Shown here piece by piece: positions 19,017 to 27,070 of a stretch of 64,000 nt of DNA. How positions within the stretch are numbered: the first letter of the stretch is position 1; each line of letters opens with the position of its first letter. The notes beneath the pieces were generated by a model that was not told the DNA's origin, did no database searches, and saw only the letters and a program-made list of their open reading frames with translations. Source of the DNA: Hanstruepera flava. GTDB lineage: Bacteria; Bacteroidota; Bacteroidia; Flavobacteriales; Flavobacteriaceae. The DNA is taken from the NCBI RefSeq assembly GCF_023634025.1, contig NZ_JALJCW010000002.1, positions 372,001 through 436,000 on the forward strand, written 5' to 3'. The position numbers and the translations under genes were made by a program.

Positions 19017-19243
19017 AAGGTGTTGGTTTTTAATGGATTTTAAAGATACGAATAAAAGGTGTAGGCAAAAACAAAAAAATAATTACACCAAATAGGGAGT
19101 TAATGAAAGAAATGTTTATAGTTTTATAAGCGACTTGTTTTATAAATCCTATACTCGCCAAGAGCTTTTATGTCCTGAAGGAAGGACCCTAAAACGTTGT
19201 CCTAAAATTGTTAAAAGGAGGAAAGCAAGAGCAAGATGTTTGT

Positions 19244-19651
19244 TTAGTTAAATACGTTCTCAAGCTTCCAAAAAGTAATTTCTGGCGGACCTGCTAAAAA
19301 GTTAACCGAATTAGCCATAAATGCTTTCATATAATCCGTTTCCATATGTTCAGTGTTATAATAATCCTGATCTTCCCACTCTTCGTAAAGTAAAATGTTT
19401 GTGTCGTCTTTGGAGTCCACATGAATCTTTATTTTAACAAAATGGGGTTCTTGTCTAACTTTTTCAATAAGACTGTTAAATTCTTCCAGAGCCTTTAAGC
19501 CTTTTTCTGGTTGAGTTTTAAATTTTAAAATAACAATAGTATTTTGATTAATACTGCTATCTCTGTTGTTTTCTGATGATTGACATCCTATTAGAACTAG
19601 GGTAAAAGCTAGTAACATTACAACAAGACGTTTAACTTTAATTATTTCCAT
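19244..19651 (-). CDS. Antibiotic biosynthesis monooxygenase (ABM)-fold lipoprotein
   Basis: 135 residues from the ATG at 19651. The signal (VKRLVVMLLAFTLVLIGC) gives a lipoprotein, and the rest is a dimeric alpha/beta-barrel ABM domain: VILKFKTQPEKGLKALEEFNSL, then NILLYEEWEDQDYYNTEHM. Members include quinol monooxygenases such as YgiN, but many have other small-molecule roles. It is the last minus-strand gene of the cassette-like region; no palindromic element follows its stop, so it may be the terminal cassette or a resident gene. Confidence 0.75.
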   Translation of the reverse strand: MEIIKVKRLVVMLLAFTLVLIGCQSSENNRDSSINQNTIVILKFKTQPEKGLKALEEFNSLIEKVRQEPHFVKIKIHVDSKDDTNILLYEEWEDQDYYNTEHMETDYMKAFMANSVNFLAGPPEITFWKLENVFN

Positions 19652-19661
19652 ATTTATCAAT

Positions 19662-19780
19662 AAATTATTTGGTGTTGTGTTTTAAACTTTCTGCCAATGA
19701 TGTGCTGATACCACCAGTTACGAATTTAATTTACGTAATTTTTGGTTAATAACATATGGTCAACATTGTTGGCACTATAT
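19662..19780. repeat. Cassette-boundary element before the cupin gene 3' end
   Basis: This spacer ends in AACATTGTTGGCACTATAT directly against the cupin stop. That matches the ends of the other elements in the array (GTTG plus variable bases plus TAT/TTT). The rest is AT-rich and only weakly palindromic, so this copy looks degenerate. Confidence 0.5.
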
Positions 19781-20287
19781 TTAAAAATGGGTTAATCGAG
19801 ATATAATCTCTTTATGGTCAGGGAACAAAGAAATCAAGTCGTCTCTCGATTTTAACTCAAAGTCTTCAAAACTAAATCCAGGCGAAACAGTACAACCAAT
19901 AAGAGCATAAGCATTCTGGTTTATCGCTTCAGCAGCAAACCAACTTCCTCCAGGAACAACAAATTGCGGAACTTCTCCATTTTTAATATCTATTCCAATA
20001 ACATGTTTATGATATACGCCTGATTCTGATATTACATGAAGGTCAATAGGCGAACCATCGTAAAAGTGCCAGATTTCATCTTGCTTGATTCTATGAAATG
20101 CCGAAAAATTATCTGAAGTCAATAAAAAATAAATGCATGTTGAATAGTTTCTTTTTCCTGTGTAAGAAGCACCTAAATGACTTTCGTCAATTACCCCTTT
20201 GCTTCTATAAGTCTCTTTAAAAAAACCACCTTCTGGGTGAGGTTTTAAATCTAATTTAGAAATTAAATCATGAATAGCGTTTTTCAT
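19781..20287 (-). CDS. Cupin domain protein, DUF985 family
   Basis: 168 residues from the ATG at 20287. The protein is a single cupin: LKPHPEGGFFKETYRS at the start, DEIWHFYDGSPIDLHVI in the middle and PGGSWFAAEAI near the metal-site half, all typical of DUF985. Cupins of this family resemble sugar isomerase-like beta-barrels but have no firm reaction. It is one cassette of the array, on the same strand as its neighbours and followed by a palindromic spacer. Confidence 0.85.
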   Translation of the reverse strand: MKNAIHDLISKLDLKPHPEGGFFKETYRSKGVIDESHLGASYTGKRNYSTCIYFLLTSDNFSAFHRIKQDEIWHFYDGSPIDLHVISESGVYHKHVIGIDIKNGEVPQFVVPGGSWFAAEAINQNAYALIGCTVSPGFSFEDFELKSRDDLISLFPDHKEIISRLTHF

Positions 20288-20334
20288 CTTTAATGGTGTT
20301 TTCAAGAACCCTGAATATAATATGGGTTGAGTTA

Positions 20335-20440
20335 AGCCTCATAAGTTAGCAAATAAAACCGAATAGAAATCAGCTCTTGTCATGGCCTTTATAAGATTTT
20401 TAGAGACTGATGAGTGCTAGCAATGGCATACTACCAGTGT
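20335..20440. repeat. Cassette-boundary element
   Basis: Spacer between the cupin and the next gene. It contains GCAAATAAAACCGAATAG (20349-20366), which recurs almost unchanged in the spacer at 24445-24463. The right end, TGCTAGCAATGGCATACTACCAGTGT, abuts the stop of the membrane-protein gene (given here as two parts: 20415-20428 and 20429-20440). Confidence 0.55.
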
Positions 20441-21450
20441 TATAAGTCCATTTTTAATCGGTTTACAAATTCATTTTTTTTATCAACGTGCAATGCTAGA
20501 TTTTTGTATTGGCGTTTAATTCCATAGAGTCCAAATAGTATACTTTCTTGATGTAATTTAATAATAACATTATGGCTTTCCAGCTCTCCTAAAAACGATA
20601 ACTTTCTAGTTTCCTTGTTTAATTCAATATCTGTTGATGAAACCGCTATGCTTTTAATATTTTTTAAATCAATAATTGTTTCGTTCATAATTCCATATCG
20701 AAGAAACAGTTTGCCTTTTTCAATTAAAATAGGTCTTTTGTACATTGATTTTAAGAATCCAAAAAGCTGGATTATAGAATATGTACTTAAGCACGTTAAA
20801 ATCCAAGCGGCAACAATACTCCATTTAGCCAGAAGAATATGGAGCACCACTGTTTCTATTGTTATAATAAGCATTATTGCAATAAGCAAGCTTACTGTTC
20901 CGCTTTCTTTGTGGTAAGAGAATTCATTGTCATTTAGTCTTCTTTTTTTCCAATAAATAAATCCGTAGTAAAAAACGGCAATTTCTGTTACAAATGGAAT
21001 AATTGCAATTTTAGGAAGTAGGTCTGCACAGGTGTCTTTTAATGTCGTGAAAAAATCAGCGCTTTCTTTTTTTACCAGTCTATATTGCTTTAGGGCTTTG
21101 CTAACATTGTAAATTATATACCATACTATTGCGATTTCTATAACAGGAAATACCCAAGTCTTAAAAAGTTCAAGATAGTATTGGTTTTGTGGTGGAATTA
21201 TTAAAGCACAGACTATCATTCCAATAACTAAAAGCGGTACTACAGTTATCTTTGGAACACGTGTTTTTCTAATAAGCAGATAGTAAATAAAGGGTACGGT
21301 TAGCAACAAATCAAATGTAATTGCAGTCGATAGGCTCTTTGGGTATTCTTCAAAAACGGATGATTTTGTAATAAGTATCATCATACCAATAATCAACAGG
21401 GGTATTCCAATAATTAATACATTCTTATGTAACCTTATTAATTTGTCCAT
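20440..21450 (-). CDS. Unknown multi-pass membrane protein with PH-like C-terminus
   Basis: 336 residues with about seven to eight hydrophobic helices (near 12-28, 45-62, 70-87, 100-118, 145-165, 185-205, 208-225) and a beta-rich C-terminal part (about 235-330; KGKLFLRYGIMNETIIDLKNIKSI) resembling bacterial PH-like domains. There are no catalytic motifs. Similar proteins occur as single accessory genes in flavobacteria. It sits alone between two palindromic spacers in the cassette array. Function not recognised. Confidence 0.7.
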   Translation of the reverse strand: MDKLIRLHKNVLIIGIPLLIIGMMILITKSSVFEEYPKSLSTAITFDLLLTVPFIYYLLIRKTRVPKITVVPLLVIGMIVCALIIPPQNQYYLELFKTWVFPVIEIAIVWYIIYNVSKALKQYRLVKKESADFFTTLKDTCADLLPKIAIIPFVTEIAVFYYGFIYWKKRRLNDNEFSYHKESGTVSLLIAIMLIITIETVVLHILLAKWSIVAAWILTCLSTYSIIQLFGFLKSMYKRPILIEKGKLFLRYGIMNETIIDLKNIKSIAVSSTDIELNKETRKLSFLGELESHNVIIKLHQESILFGLYGIKRQYKNLALHVDKKNEFVNRLKMDL

Positions 21451-21479
21451 TAATTATTTAATATCTAATTCTTACTGTA

Positions 21480-21583
21480 TATCTCGTTACGCGAAAATCT
21501 ATTTTTGCTAAACTTCCAACATCTTGTAGAATTTTCGGCATAAAACCAACAAACCATAAAAAGTATATGCTGTTGTCCATTGG
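21480..21583. repeat. Cassette-boundary element
   Basis: Contains GCGAAAATC and AGAATTTTCGG as inverted inner arms (21491-21499 and 21528-21538) and ends in AGTATATGCTGTTGTCC (21562-21578) just before the DUF6090 stop, in line with the other elements. Confidence 0.6.
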
Positions 21584-22348
21584 TTAGTTACACGCTTTAC
21601 GGTTTAATAAAGCTATAGGTTCTTGCATTTCGGTCTTTAAATTAGCTAAATGCTGTTTCTGTCTTATCAGCATAGCTATATACACAACAAGATTATCCTG
21701 AAACTTTAAAAATATGGGATTATCAGGTTCATTTGTCCAATTGTTTTTTGGCAAAAGGGCAATATGTTTTTCGTCAAGCTCTCGCTGAAGATAATCAATA
21801 TCTTGATATCCAAATTCAGATATTAACTCAAAATCACTCATTCGGTCAAGAATAACATCCCTATTTTCTTGAAGTAGATTTAAAATATTGTTCAAAAATG
21901 TACTATGCTGTATAAGCCTATTTTTAAGTTCTAAATCCTTTAACAGCTTTAATTGTCCTGAAGATGTTATATCTTCAAAAGCAATATTACTGGGTACAAA
22001 AACATCTTGTCTTAAGGCCAATACAAATTTGTTAAGGATGTCACTTCTGTTATTCGGTATGTTGTTTAAATCTAACAGCAACGCTTTACAAAGCTTAATT
22101 TTGTAAGTTGTGAGTTCGGTTGTTTCATCAATTAATTTTTCATTGAGTTCAAAATCGTCTAAAATTCTACAGTAGTAGTCTGCTTCTGTAATTCTATTTT
22201 TTCGGTTTTCATTCCAGTTATTAATCTGAAGGGCAATCAGTATTCCAATTACAACGAGCACAATCTCACCTAGGGCATATTTAAAATACTTACTGGTTTT
22301 TCCTTCTGATAGTAGTTGTTGGCGAATCTTTCTAAAGAACTTAATCAT
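21584..22348 (-). CDS. DUF6090 family protein
   Basis: 254 residues. The N-terminus IKFFRKIRQQLLSEGKTSKYF followed by KYALGEIVLVVIGILIALQINNWNE is the hallmark of DUF6090: a short basic cytoplasmic part and one membrane helix at about 24-42. The remainder is helical and probably periplasmic. The family is common in Flavobacteriia, often in several copies, and has no known function. It is one cassette of the array. Confidence 0.85.
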   Translation of the reverse strand: MIKFFRKIRQQLLSEGKTSKYFKYALGEIVLVVIGILIALQINNWNENRKNRITEADYYCRILDDFELNEKLIDETTELTTYKIKLCKALLLDLNNIPNNRSDILNKFVLALRQDVFVPSNIAFEDITSSGQLKLLKDLELKNRLIQHSTFLNNILNLLQENRDVILDRMSDFELISEFGYQDIDYLQRELDEKHIALLPKNNWTNEPDNPIFLKFQDNLVVYIAMLIRQKQHLANLKTEMQEPIALLNRKACN

Positions 22349-22397
22349 TGTTTAGTTGTTTCTCTAAAGTTAGAATAATTATTTAATTCCCATTTAG

Positions 22398-22467
22398 GAT
22401 ACCAGTGCAACGAACTGGCGAAGCAATTCAGTTGCAATGGGCTATGCAAGGTGTTGTACACCGTATT
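22398..22467. repeat. Short cassette-boundary element
   Basis: A 70-bp version of the element. It runs from GGATACCAGTGCAAC (22398-22412) to GTTGTACACCGTATT (22453-22467) and contains an inner stem AACTG / CAGTT. The two ends resemble the GTTG-type cores seen elsewhere in the array. Confidence 0.6.
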
Positions 22468-22983
22468 TATTTGATTCATTTCGAATTGTTTTTGCTAAAT
22501 CAACCAAATCACCTTTAATAAAATTTGGAGAAACACATAATGGAGTGCCATAAAACTTATTATTTAATCGCATCAAAACCGTTTAAACCAATTTACATTG
22601 TCTAAATATTCTTTTGGGTTTTTGACAAATATTTGTATGAAGCTTGATCGATTAACAAGAGATAATTCATAACTGACAATATCTTTCCATTTGATTAATT
22701 GACCACCAATTACGCTAGAATTATCATAAATTCCATTGCGATTAATAATTAATCCAGGATTTGTATCAAATAATTTAATTATTCCGAAAGCACCAGTCAT
22801 TCCAAAAAAAAGAATAGCTAATATTCCGATTGATTGTGGTAAGAGAGTACTGAAATTAAATTTTAATCCACAAGCATATAGCATTCCAATTCCTCCTAAA
22901 ACAAATAGTAACGAACCTATTGTTACAAAGAAGATTTTTAGTTTGTTGAGTTTGAAGATTATATTTTCAGATTGAGTGCTCAT
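22442..22983 (-). pseudogene. STM3941 family protein, frameshifted
   Basis: The first 136 codons encode an STM3941-type protein: two hydrophobic helices, then a PH-like part with NRNGIYDNSSVIGGQLIKWKD (in two pieces) and KNPKEYLDNVNWFKR, before a premature stop at 22573-22575. Directly after, in another frame, the expected C-terminus continues as LMRLNNKFYGTPLCVSP and NFIKGDLVDLAKTIRNE. Adding one T to the TTTT run near 22577-22580 (sense strand) rejoins the two frames. The restored protein would be about 180 residues, the family's usual length. The in-frame stop is then at 22442, inside the boundary element. It is either a genuine slippage mutation or a sequencing error in the homopolymer. 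Confidence 0.8.
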
Positions 22984-22989
22984 AATAGT

Positions 22990-23140
22990 GTTCCCAACGT
23001 TCTCGTATAACCGTCAGTAGCGGGAATAAAGTTATTATTTTTTTGGTCAGACTTTAGCAAATTTTCAGGATTAGGCAAGAACAAGCAATTAGCCCGAAAG
23101 AGTCGTTCTCTGGCAGGTTACTTGTAGCTATTGTTTTGTG
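22990..23140. repeat. Cassette-boundary element
   Basis: Starts with GTTCCCAACGTTCTCGTATAA and continues with a segment (TCGTATAACCGTCAG at 23003-23017, then GGAATAAAGTTATTATTTTTT) that is nearly repeated at 26627-26666 (TCGTATAACCGTCAG, then GGATTAAAGTTAATATTTTTT). It ends in GTAGCTATTGTTTTGTG beside the RidA stop. Confidence 0.7.
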
Positions 23141-23149
23141 TTCGTACTT

Positions 23150-23668
23150 TTATTCCGATTTATGTACCTCAAGTTCTATTTCTACCATAAATTCAGGCAA
23201 TGCTAATCCTTTTACTTCAAGCCAAGTACCAGTTGGAAATCCGTTTTTATAAATTTCAGCTCGATAAGCTGATTTTTCGAGCATTTGGGCCATATCTGTT
23301 GTAAAAATATCTTCTTTTACCACATCGTCAAATGTGCAACCAAAGTGTTTTAATATGCTTTCCAAATCTGCGTAGCAGTTTTTCATCTGCTGTTCTATAT
23401 CGCCAACCGCAGTTGGATTTCCGTCATCGTCCATACTTACTGCTCCAGAAATTTTAATGCTATTTCCAATTTTCACAGCGTGGGAATATCCGTAAGCTTT
23501 TTCTACCTCTGGACGCAAGAGAAAATATTCAGGTTTTTCAGATTCAACTATTACTTTTTTTTTCACTTCTTTAGTTACTTCCTTTGGTTTTTGTTCACAG
23601 CTTTGAAATGCATAAATCAATACGCAGAGTGTTGCGAGAAAAGTTAATTGATTGGTTAGTTTTTTCAT
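23150..23668 (-). CDS. RidA family (YjgF/YER057c) lipoprotein
   Basis: 172 residues. A signal peptide ending in AFQSC gives a lipoprotein (Cys about 24), then a lysine-rich linker and a RidA domain from about residue 50: YGYSHAVKIGNSIKISGAVSMDDDG, then DDVVKEDIFTTDM. RidA proteins hydrolyse reactive enamine/imine intermediates, but the arginine essential for that activity in canonical RidA is not obvious here and exported members are of unknown function. Cassette gene; ends beside a boundary element. Confidence 0.8.
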   Translation of the reverse strand: MKKLTNQLTFLATLCVLIYAFQSCEQKPKEVTKEVKKKVIVESEKPEYFLLRPEVEKAYGYSHAVKIGNSIKISGAVSMDDDGNPTAVGDIEQQMKNCYADLESILKHFGCTFDDVVKEDIFTTDMAQMLEKSAYRAEIYKNGFPTGTWLEVKGLALPEFMVEIELEVHKSE

Positions 23669-23689
23669 AATTCTGATTGTTTATTGCCT

Positions 23690-23880
23690 ACATTGGTCGG
23701 TTTTCGGCTTTCCCGTTATTTATTGAGTTTCGTCTTTCTATATAAAGCACAATGGTCTTGGCTAAGAGTAGTTGCGTGTTTCAGCAACTAATTTAATTAA
23801 AAATTACAGGCAATAATTCAGCGCGAGGATTTTCTAATGATGAAAATCAGAAGCAATGAATTATGCACGTTGTTGGCACA
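23690..23880. repeat. Cassette-boundary element
   Basis: Contains the stem GATTTTC / GAAAATC (about 23828-23848) and ends in GCACGTTGTTGGCACAGTAT next to the VOC gene stop. The GTTGGCA at 23872-23878 is the exact reverse complement of TGCCAAC at 24395-24401 on the other side of that gene. Confidence 0.7.
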
Positions 23881-23886
23881 GTATTT

Positions 23887-24378
23887 TTAATCAGATTTTT
23901 GTTCAATGAACTGTATTACATTTTCGTCTAAATCCTTAATTATAAAATACCTCAAATTAAATTCTTTGTCTTCTGTAATTCCTAAAACTTCTGTAACATT
24001 CATTTCTTTAATTTTTTTATAAATCGAAGCAATATCAGGAACAGAAAATGCGATTTTAGAAAATCCAATTAAAGGTTTGTTGTTTAGATTGTAATCAGCA
24101 ACATATTCATCAATTATGAAAGATGTTTTTTTTTCCATTAATTCAAGCTGAAAATATTCTCCTTTCAGAAAGTTAATTTTTAGACTGTCATATTCAGGAA
24201 AAGCCATTTCTTTATAAAGTTTCAGTTCCAAAAGGTTTTCATACCAATCTGTGGATTTTTCAATATCGCTAACTACTATTCCAATTGTATGAGGCTTAAT
24301 AGATTGTCCAAACGAATATGAAGAAGTAATGATTAGGCATAAAATGAATAATACATTCTTTTGCACTTTGTTTTTCAT
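23887..24378 (-). CDS. VOC (glyoxalase/dioxygenase) superfamily protein, exported
   Basis: 163 residues with a Sec signal peptide (about 1-24, VLFILCLIITSSYSFGQ) and one VOC domain: IGIVVSDIEKSTDWYENLLELKLY, then GFSKIAFSVPDIASIYKKI and LRYFIIKDLDENVIQFIE. The metal ligand positions are partly kept (His at the start of the first strand is replaced by Ile-Gly in HTIGIVV, with the Glu of QFIE present). VOC proteins use bound metal for isomerase, lyase or dioxygenase reactions; substrate unknown. A cassette flanked by an inverted GTTGGCA core. Confidence 0.8.
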   Translation of the reverse strand: MKNKVQKNVLFILCLIITSSYSFGQSIKPHTIGIVVSDIEKSTDWYENLLELKLYKEMAFPEYDSLKINFLKGEYFQLELMEKKTSFIIDEYVADYNLNNKPLIGFSKIAFSVPDIASIYKKIKEMNVTEVLGITEDKEFNLRYFIIKDLDENVIQFIEQKSD

Positions 24379-24394
24379 AAGTTCTTTTTATTGT

Positions 24395-24561
24395 TGCCAA
24401 CGTGTTTCTATATGTTAGTTACGTGGTTTAAGAACGTAATTTAGTAAATAAAAACCGAATAGAAAATCCGCAAGACACGAGCACAAAGTGCGAACTGTAC
24501 GCTGGCAAATTTTCTTAAGTAGGCTATAACTAGCAATAAATTATATACGCTGTTGCCAGTA
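24395..24561. repeat. Cassette-boundary element
   Basis: 167 bp between the VOC start side and the next gene's stop side. It has the arms GAAAATC / GCAAATTTTC and ends in ATATACGCTGTTGCCAGTA. Its last ten bases, GTTGCCAGTA (24552-24561), are the exact reverse complement of TACTGGCAAC at 25625-25634, on the far side of the gene that follows. Confidence 0.75.
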
Positions 24562-24567
24562 GTTTTT

Positions 24568-25515
24568 TTATTCGAAAAATCCCTTTGATTTCAAAATAGT
24601 CTTTTTCATTATCTCTAAAATATCATTTGCATAGTAGCCATAGATAGCTTTAGCTTTAACTCCTTTAATTTGATAATATGGTTTTGGATATTTTCTCTCA
24701 AGCCATATTGAATCTGCTCCTCTGCCAAATTTAAATATAAGGTCTTTTTCAAATTCAATGATTTCTGGCTGTTTAATTTTTACAGAATCTAGTTTTCTAT
24801 AATTGAGCTTTTTGAATGGTGTAGCCCATTTTCCATTTTTTGCTTTATATACTTCATTATCTAGGTATCTTAACTTAATTAGTTTTCCACAATATTCGGC
24901 AACGTATAGTATAACATACTCGTTTTCGGCAAAACTAGCATCTCCATTTCCTCCGTGCTCATATGCAACAAATTTCATTGTATCATTTTGATAGCCGCCA
25001 TATAAATTTTCAATTATTTTATAATGAGCATTATATTTTGTGGACATTGATATTACATCACAATAATTATCACTGCCTCCATAGTTGACAGTTAACTTTT
25101 TCCCTATAAAAACATATAATTTAGGCTCATTATCTTCACAAGCAATATATTCTTTACAAGGCTCTGTTTTTAGTTGAATTATGATTTTATCTTTTGAAAT
25201 CAAATCAGAAACAAGATATGATTCAGAAATTTGACTCGGCGAACTAAAAGTTAATGAGTCTGTGAGTTTTGCTCTTATTTTGAATTTGTTTTTTTTGTTT
25301 GTCCAAGTGTTATAATTTTTATCTAAAAATAAGGATTCGTATTTGTCTTGATTAAAATCCCTACTGTTATCATATTTGTTAATAGTATCATTCAATGTTA
25401 CAAATACAGGGATTCTATTAATTTTAGAGTTAATAGCTGTTCCTTTTATGGTAATTTTTTGGCCAAAAATAATTGATGTAGTTAGCAGAAAATAAACTAA
25501 TATTAGTTTTTTCAT
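24568..25515 (-). CDS. Exported protein of unknown function
   Basis: 315 residues with a signal peptide (KLILVYFLLTTSIIFGQ, about 3-19). The first part of the mature protein (KITIKGTAINSKINRIPVFVTLN) resembles the start of carboxypeptidase-regulatory-like beta-sandwiches. There are four cysteines in mid-protein (CKEYIAC, then DNYCDVIS and AEYCGKL), which could form disulfides. I do not recognise the family. The gene is bracketed by a perfect 10-bp inverted repeat (24552-24561 and 25625-25634), with a 109-base leader before the ATG. Confidence 0.7.
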   Translation of the reverse strand: MKKLILVYFLLTTSIIFGQKITIKGTAINSKINRIPVFVTLNDTINKYDNSRDFNQDKYESLFLDKNYNTWTNKKNKFKIRAKLTDSLTFSSPSQISESYLVSDLISKDKIIIQLKTEPCKEYIACEDNEPKLYVFIGKKLTVNYGGSDNYCDVISMSTKYNAHYKIIENLYGGYQNDTMKFVAYEHGGNGDASFAENEYVILYVAEYCGKLIKLRYLDNEVYKAKNGKWATPFKKLNYRKLDSVKIKQPEIIEFEKDLIFKFGRGADSIWLERKYPKPYYQIKGVKAKAIYGYYANDILEIMKKTILKSKGFFE

Positions 25516-25624
25516 AGTTTAATTTATAGGTCAAACATAGAAATGAAGTTTTAAAATATAAAATTCAAATGAGTGAATAGTCCATTTGATTGAGTGAACA
25601 CATAAAATTGTGGATTGGTCAAAT

Positions 25625-25763
25625 TACTGGCAACGGTTTTGGCTATGGTTTCGTTGCGTGAAAATCCGCTAGGATTTTCCGCCGTGAACCGAAAGATAGC
25701 AAATTGCAATGAATTCCGATTAAGGAATTCAGCCGCAATGAGCAATACACGTTGTTCTACGCA
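25625..25763. repeat. Cassette-boundary element
   Basis: 139 bp from TACTGGCAAC to GTTCTACGCA. It contains the perfect hairpin GAAAATCC-GCTA-GGATTTTC (25660-25679) and a second stem GAATTCC / GGAATTC (25714-25731). The segment from GGTTTTG through GATTTTC is nearly the same as 27363-27405 in another spacer. Confidence 0.8.
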
Positions 25764-25767
25764 GTTT

Positions 25768-26205
25768 TTATTTTAAATATTCTATTAATAAATTCAATTC
25801 ATTTTCCGAGTATTTGAAATTATGACTGTTCGCTTGGTTTCCCCATTCTTCTTTAATTGCTAAAGCGTACTTGTCTTTATTTTCGGTTAACGAATCTTGT
25901 TTTGTTATGTATAATTTTAAATAATCAACTCCAACTTTATCTACAATTCCATCTAAATAATTATGAAGTCGTCCTTTTGTAACGTGACACTTTCGACAGT
26001 CATTTAGGAATATTTCTAAACCTTTTTCAAATTCAGGTGTTCGCTCATCGTCTTTGGAAACTAAAGGCTCGTATTTTGGTTTGTCTGAATCAAATTCAGT
26101 AATTCCGTTAACTTTTAGGATGTAAAGAATTCCGAAAATCAAGACACTCGCAAGGATAGAAAATCCGAGAATGATTTTCCATAATTTCTTGATTAGTTTA
26201 TTCAT
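25768..26205 (-). CDS. Membrane-anchored c-type cytochrome-like protein
   Basis: 145 residues from the ATG at 26205. An N-terminal membrane helix (about 11-30) is followed by a single c-haem motif C-R-K-C-H at residues 70-74 and a helical C-terminus (SENELNLLIEYLK) as in small class I cytochromes c. The distal methionine is not evident. Its start overlaps the 3' end of the upstream (interrupted) gene by 8 bases, so the two formed an operon within one cassette. The cassette is bracketed by the inverted core GTTCTACGCA / TGCGTAGAAC. Confidence 0.78.
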   Translation of the reverse strand: MNKLIKKLWKIILGFSILASVLIFGILYILKVNGITEFDSDKPKYEPLVSKDDERTPEFEKGLEIFLNDCRKCHVTKGRLHNYLDGIVDKVGVDYLKLYITKQDSLTENKDKYALAIKEEWGNQANSHNFKYSENELNLLIEYLK

Positions 26206-26599
26206 TCTGATGCTCAAGTATTAATTCAATTTTGTTTTCCCCAATCAGTTTTTGAATATCGCTGAAATTCATTCTTTTTGTTTTTTCTATCTCTGTTTTT
26301 GGTCGATATACTTTTATGTTTGAATAGTAACTTGCCTTACTCGCAAATGTGTATAAATCGGTCCAAACTTTTTCTTTAGTCAAAACATTTAACCTTATCC
26401 AATTCTTTCCAACAATTCCGAATTCAGATGTTTCTTCATTTACGATTATATCCGAATTTTTTGACCTGTAATAAATGGTTTGATAATCTCCATAATGGTC
26501 TTAAATTTCCATTGAGTATAGTCCAAATCCAATAAATCCGACAACTGTAATTATTACAATTCCGAAAATCAGAAGTCCATATTTTAATCCTTTGTTCAT
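26198..26599 (-). pseudogene. Membrane-anchored protein of unknown function with an internal stop
   Basis: From the ATG at 26599 one reading frame of 134 codons runs to 26198, interrupted only by a TAA at codon 33 (26501-26503). Before it is a membrane helix (GLLIFGIVIITVVGFIGFG), and after it the frame stays open with normal composition (TIYYRSKNSDIIVNEE, then EFGIVGKNWIRLNVL). The downstream part could be re-initiated at a TTG at 26383. It overlaps the cytochrome gene. A recent nonsense mutation is the simplest reading; sequencing error is possible. Confidence 0.75.
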
Positions 26600-26612
26600 T
26601 GGTTGGTCAAAT

Positions 26613-26770
26613 TGCGTAGAACGGTTTCGTATAACCGTCAGTTGTGGATTAAAGTTAATATTTTTTGGTTAAGCACAGATGTTAGCAAATCGAACTTGTA
26701 AGATTCATGAGCTCATAAATTTAAAATAGCTTTTCCGCGGATAAATGCAGTTATAAATTGTTGTAGTGCG
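26613..26770. repeat. Cassette-boundary element
   Basis: Starts with TGCGTAGAAC (26613-26622), the exact reverse complement of GTTCTACGCA at 25754-25763, then carries the segment shared with 23003-23040, and ends with TTATAAATTGTTGTAGTGCG before the toxin gene's stop. Confidence 0.75.
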
Positions 26771-26782
26771 TTTTTATTTCCA

Positions 26783-27070
26783 TTATAGTTTTTCATTCAA
26801 ATCTTGTCTTCCAACTATTGTTACTATTTCAACAATATTTTCATTTACTTTATAGTAAATACTGTCAACTCCACATACGCAACGCCTATAACCTTTTTTT
26901 ATATAGTCAACAGATTCAAAAGAAAAAGGTCGTTCAGCAATAATGTCAAAATATTCAAAAAAAGACTTAAAATATTTGTCCGCTTGGGGCATTCCGAATT
27001 TTTTAACTCCGTAATGGTGAATCCGAATCAAGTCATTTTTCGCTTCGTTTGTCAGTTTGTATTTAGCCAT
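26783..27070 (-). CDS. parE: Type II toxin, RelE/ParE family
   Basis: 95 residues with the ParE/RelE fold signature: AKYKLTNEAKNDLIRIHHYGVKKFG at the start, then ERPFSFESVDYIKKGYRRCVCGVDSIYY-like strands in the middle and a terminal VTIVGRQDLNEKL. Length is normal. ParE toxins usually poison DNA gyrase, RelE relatives cleave mRNA; the sequence, with an upstream ParD-like antitoxin, favours ParE. It overlaps the antitoxin gene by 8 bases. Toxin-antitoxin cassettes are common stabilisers of large integron arrays. Confidence 0.88.
   Translation of the reverse strand: MAKYKLTNEAKNDLIRIHHYGVKKFGMPQADKYFKSFFEYFDIIAERPFSFESVDYIKKGYRRCVCGVDSIYYKVNENIVEIVTIVGRQDLNEKL

Noticed and set aside
19100-19243. 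Boundary element after the ABM lipoprotein gene
   Set aside because: No GTTG-type core or palindrome of the array type is seen after its stop.
25551-25745. Minus-strand frame of 64 codons between the exported-protein gene and the cytochrome
   Set aside because: It reads through the palindromic spacer, has no ribosome site and its residues mirror the repeat; similar chance frames occur in other spacers (27262-27450).
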